This document shows, piece after piece, positions 34,223-35,080 of a DNA stretch of 35,080 nucleotides. The stretch's first letter is position 1. The number at the start of each line of letters is the position of its first letter. A program made the translations under genes and the position numbers. Location of the stretch: assembly GCA_031963045.1 (NCBI GenBank), contig JASSUK010000013.1, forward strand, positions 1 through 35,080, given 5' to 3'. The stretch is from JASSUD01 sp031963045. Lineage in GTDB: Bacteria; Pseudomonadota; Gammaproteobacteria; Burkholderiales; Burkholderiaceae. The notes beneath the pieces were generated by a model. The model did no database searches. It was not told the origin of the DNA and saw nothing but the letters and a program-made list of their open reading frames with translations.

Positions 34223-35080
34223 TGGATAAAATTTTTTCGGCACGAAATATTATATTGATTTGCGAAATGGTATGGGGTAAGTATGCAGTTATACTGTAAA
34301 TTCTACAGTCTATTTAGAGTGCCTTAAAATCATTTCATTTCATATTTTGCTGCAGATGAAAAGTGTAGTCATCGGTTAAATGATCAAAGCTCTGTAAGTT
34401 TCTATCTGCTATTCAAAGCGACAAAAGTCATTTTGGCCTTGGCGTTTAGCAACCAGGCCTTGAGTTTAGGAAATATCATCTAGATAATATTAAAATAAGA
34501 CGAGTATGGGGGGAAGTGTGCGTTAATGCATTAGATTTTTTTAGCTTTTGAAGCATCTATAAGGCGCGTGGGTTAGGGATGGAGGCATGTAGTGGCGAGG
34601 TTGGTGAAAGCATGTACATTCGAAAATCGAAGATGTTTGGCTAACCATCCAAATAACGCAAGGCAGAAAAGGAAGCGTTGCAGCAAGAAGTGGTCTGCCT
34701 GCTTAGCGCCCGTGCAGCCCCAGACCGGGCATTGTTCTTGAACGCATAGTAGGCAGCCTGCTGGGCGTTCGAAAGAAACAAGCGGCAGTTCAGGGATAAG
34801 ATGTGACCGCTATAAATAAGAAGAATCTTATAAGTGTTTCAGAGCGCTATGCCATGATCTATATGCATTATTAGATTTATCTGTATGCATAAAAATATCA
34901 TTGAAAAATTACTTTGCAAACCGGGGCCTTCCCATATAAGCCCCTCGAATGTTTAGGAAAAAAATTGCTTAATCTTTTCGCCGGAATACGGCCGTCATCG
35001 CCCGCCATCTCCTCGCAGCATCTGTTACTCCGGGCGCAAGCGTATAAAGCGAAAGAAAATCCAGAAGAAGCCAAAAAATG
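34223..35080. other. No recognised gene at the right edge
   Basis: 858 bp without a supported gene. Around 34650-34760 one frame reads ALQQEVVCLLSARAAPDRAL before stops, which looks like a fragment of an old coding region. From a TTG at 34914 a frame stays open to the window edge (…SSQHLLLRAQAYKAKENPEE), possibly the start of a gene continuing outside; its N-terminus cannot be placed. Confidence 0.4.

Overview
The window looks like the chromosome of a Burkholderiaceae-type betaproteobacterium, most likely an endosymbiont of fungi of the Mycoavidus/Glomeribacter kind (inferred from gene content; no search was run). The housekeeping genes occur in Burkholderia-like neighbourhoods: pilM-N-OP-Q divergent from mrcA, cyaY divergent from lptM-lysA, nudB, xseA-msrB-sodB, and serS next to tRNA-Ser(CGA). 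Between and after them lie palindromic repeats, duplication scars, decayed genes and large eukaryote-like repeat proteins.

Layout. 1-5.5 kb: an Rpn-family nuclease-like gene, then a tightly overlapping type IV pilus operon on the minus strand in which PilO and PilP appear fused. 5.5-12.8 kb: a 142-bp MITE-like element, then PBP1A, frataxin, LptM, LysA, NudB, a 61-aa coiled-coil/membrane protein, Fe-SOD and MsrB. 12.9-20.7 kb: xseA and serS, with a tandemly duplicated segment between them. The segment carries a two-gene cassette of unknown function, here called A (about 350 aa, hydrophobic core plus coiled coil) and B (84 aa, coiled coil). Both duplication scars are readable: a serS/xseA junction at 16748/16749, and an in-frame 1,035-bp deletion in the left serS copy between 8-bp direct repeats.

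20.7-34.2 kb, after the tRNA-Ser: an accessory region. It holds a 2,092-aa NLR-like protein (TPR-like N-terminus, helical domain, NACHT, pentapeptide repeats, about 15 WD40 repeats, ankyrin tail), an AT-rich 612-aa protein that matches only the N-terminal part of that NLR, a decayed stretch, an F-box plus ankyrin protein, and a ShET2/EspL2-like type III effector gene cut by one in-frame TAA. The last 0.9 kb shows no convincing gene.

How the parts fit: the left half is ordinary cell envelope, stress and DNA-metabolism function. The right half looks like a host-interaction or conflict island: an NLR-like sensor with a solo paralogue of its N-terminal domain, an F-box protein that could engage the host SCF ubiquitin ligase, and a broken cysteine-protease-like effector. 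A dispersed palindromic repeat (REP/REPIN-like) sits at gene ends throughout the left 19 kb.
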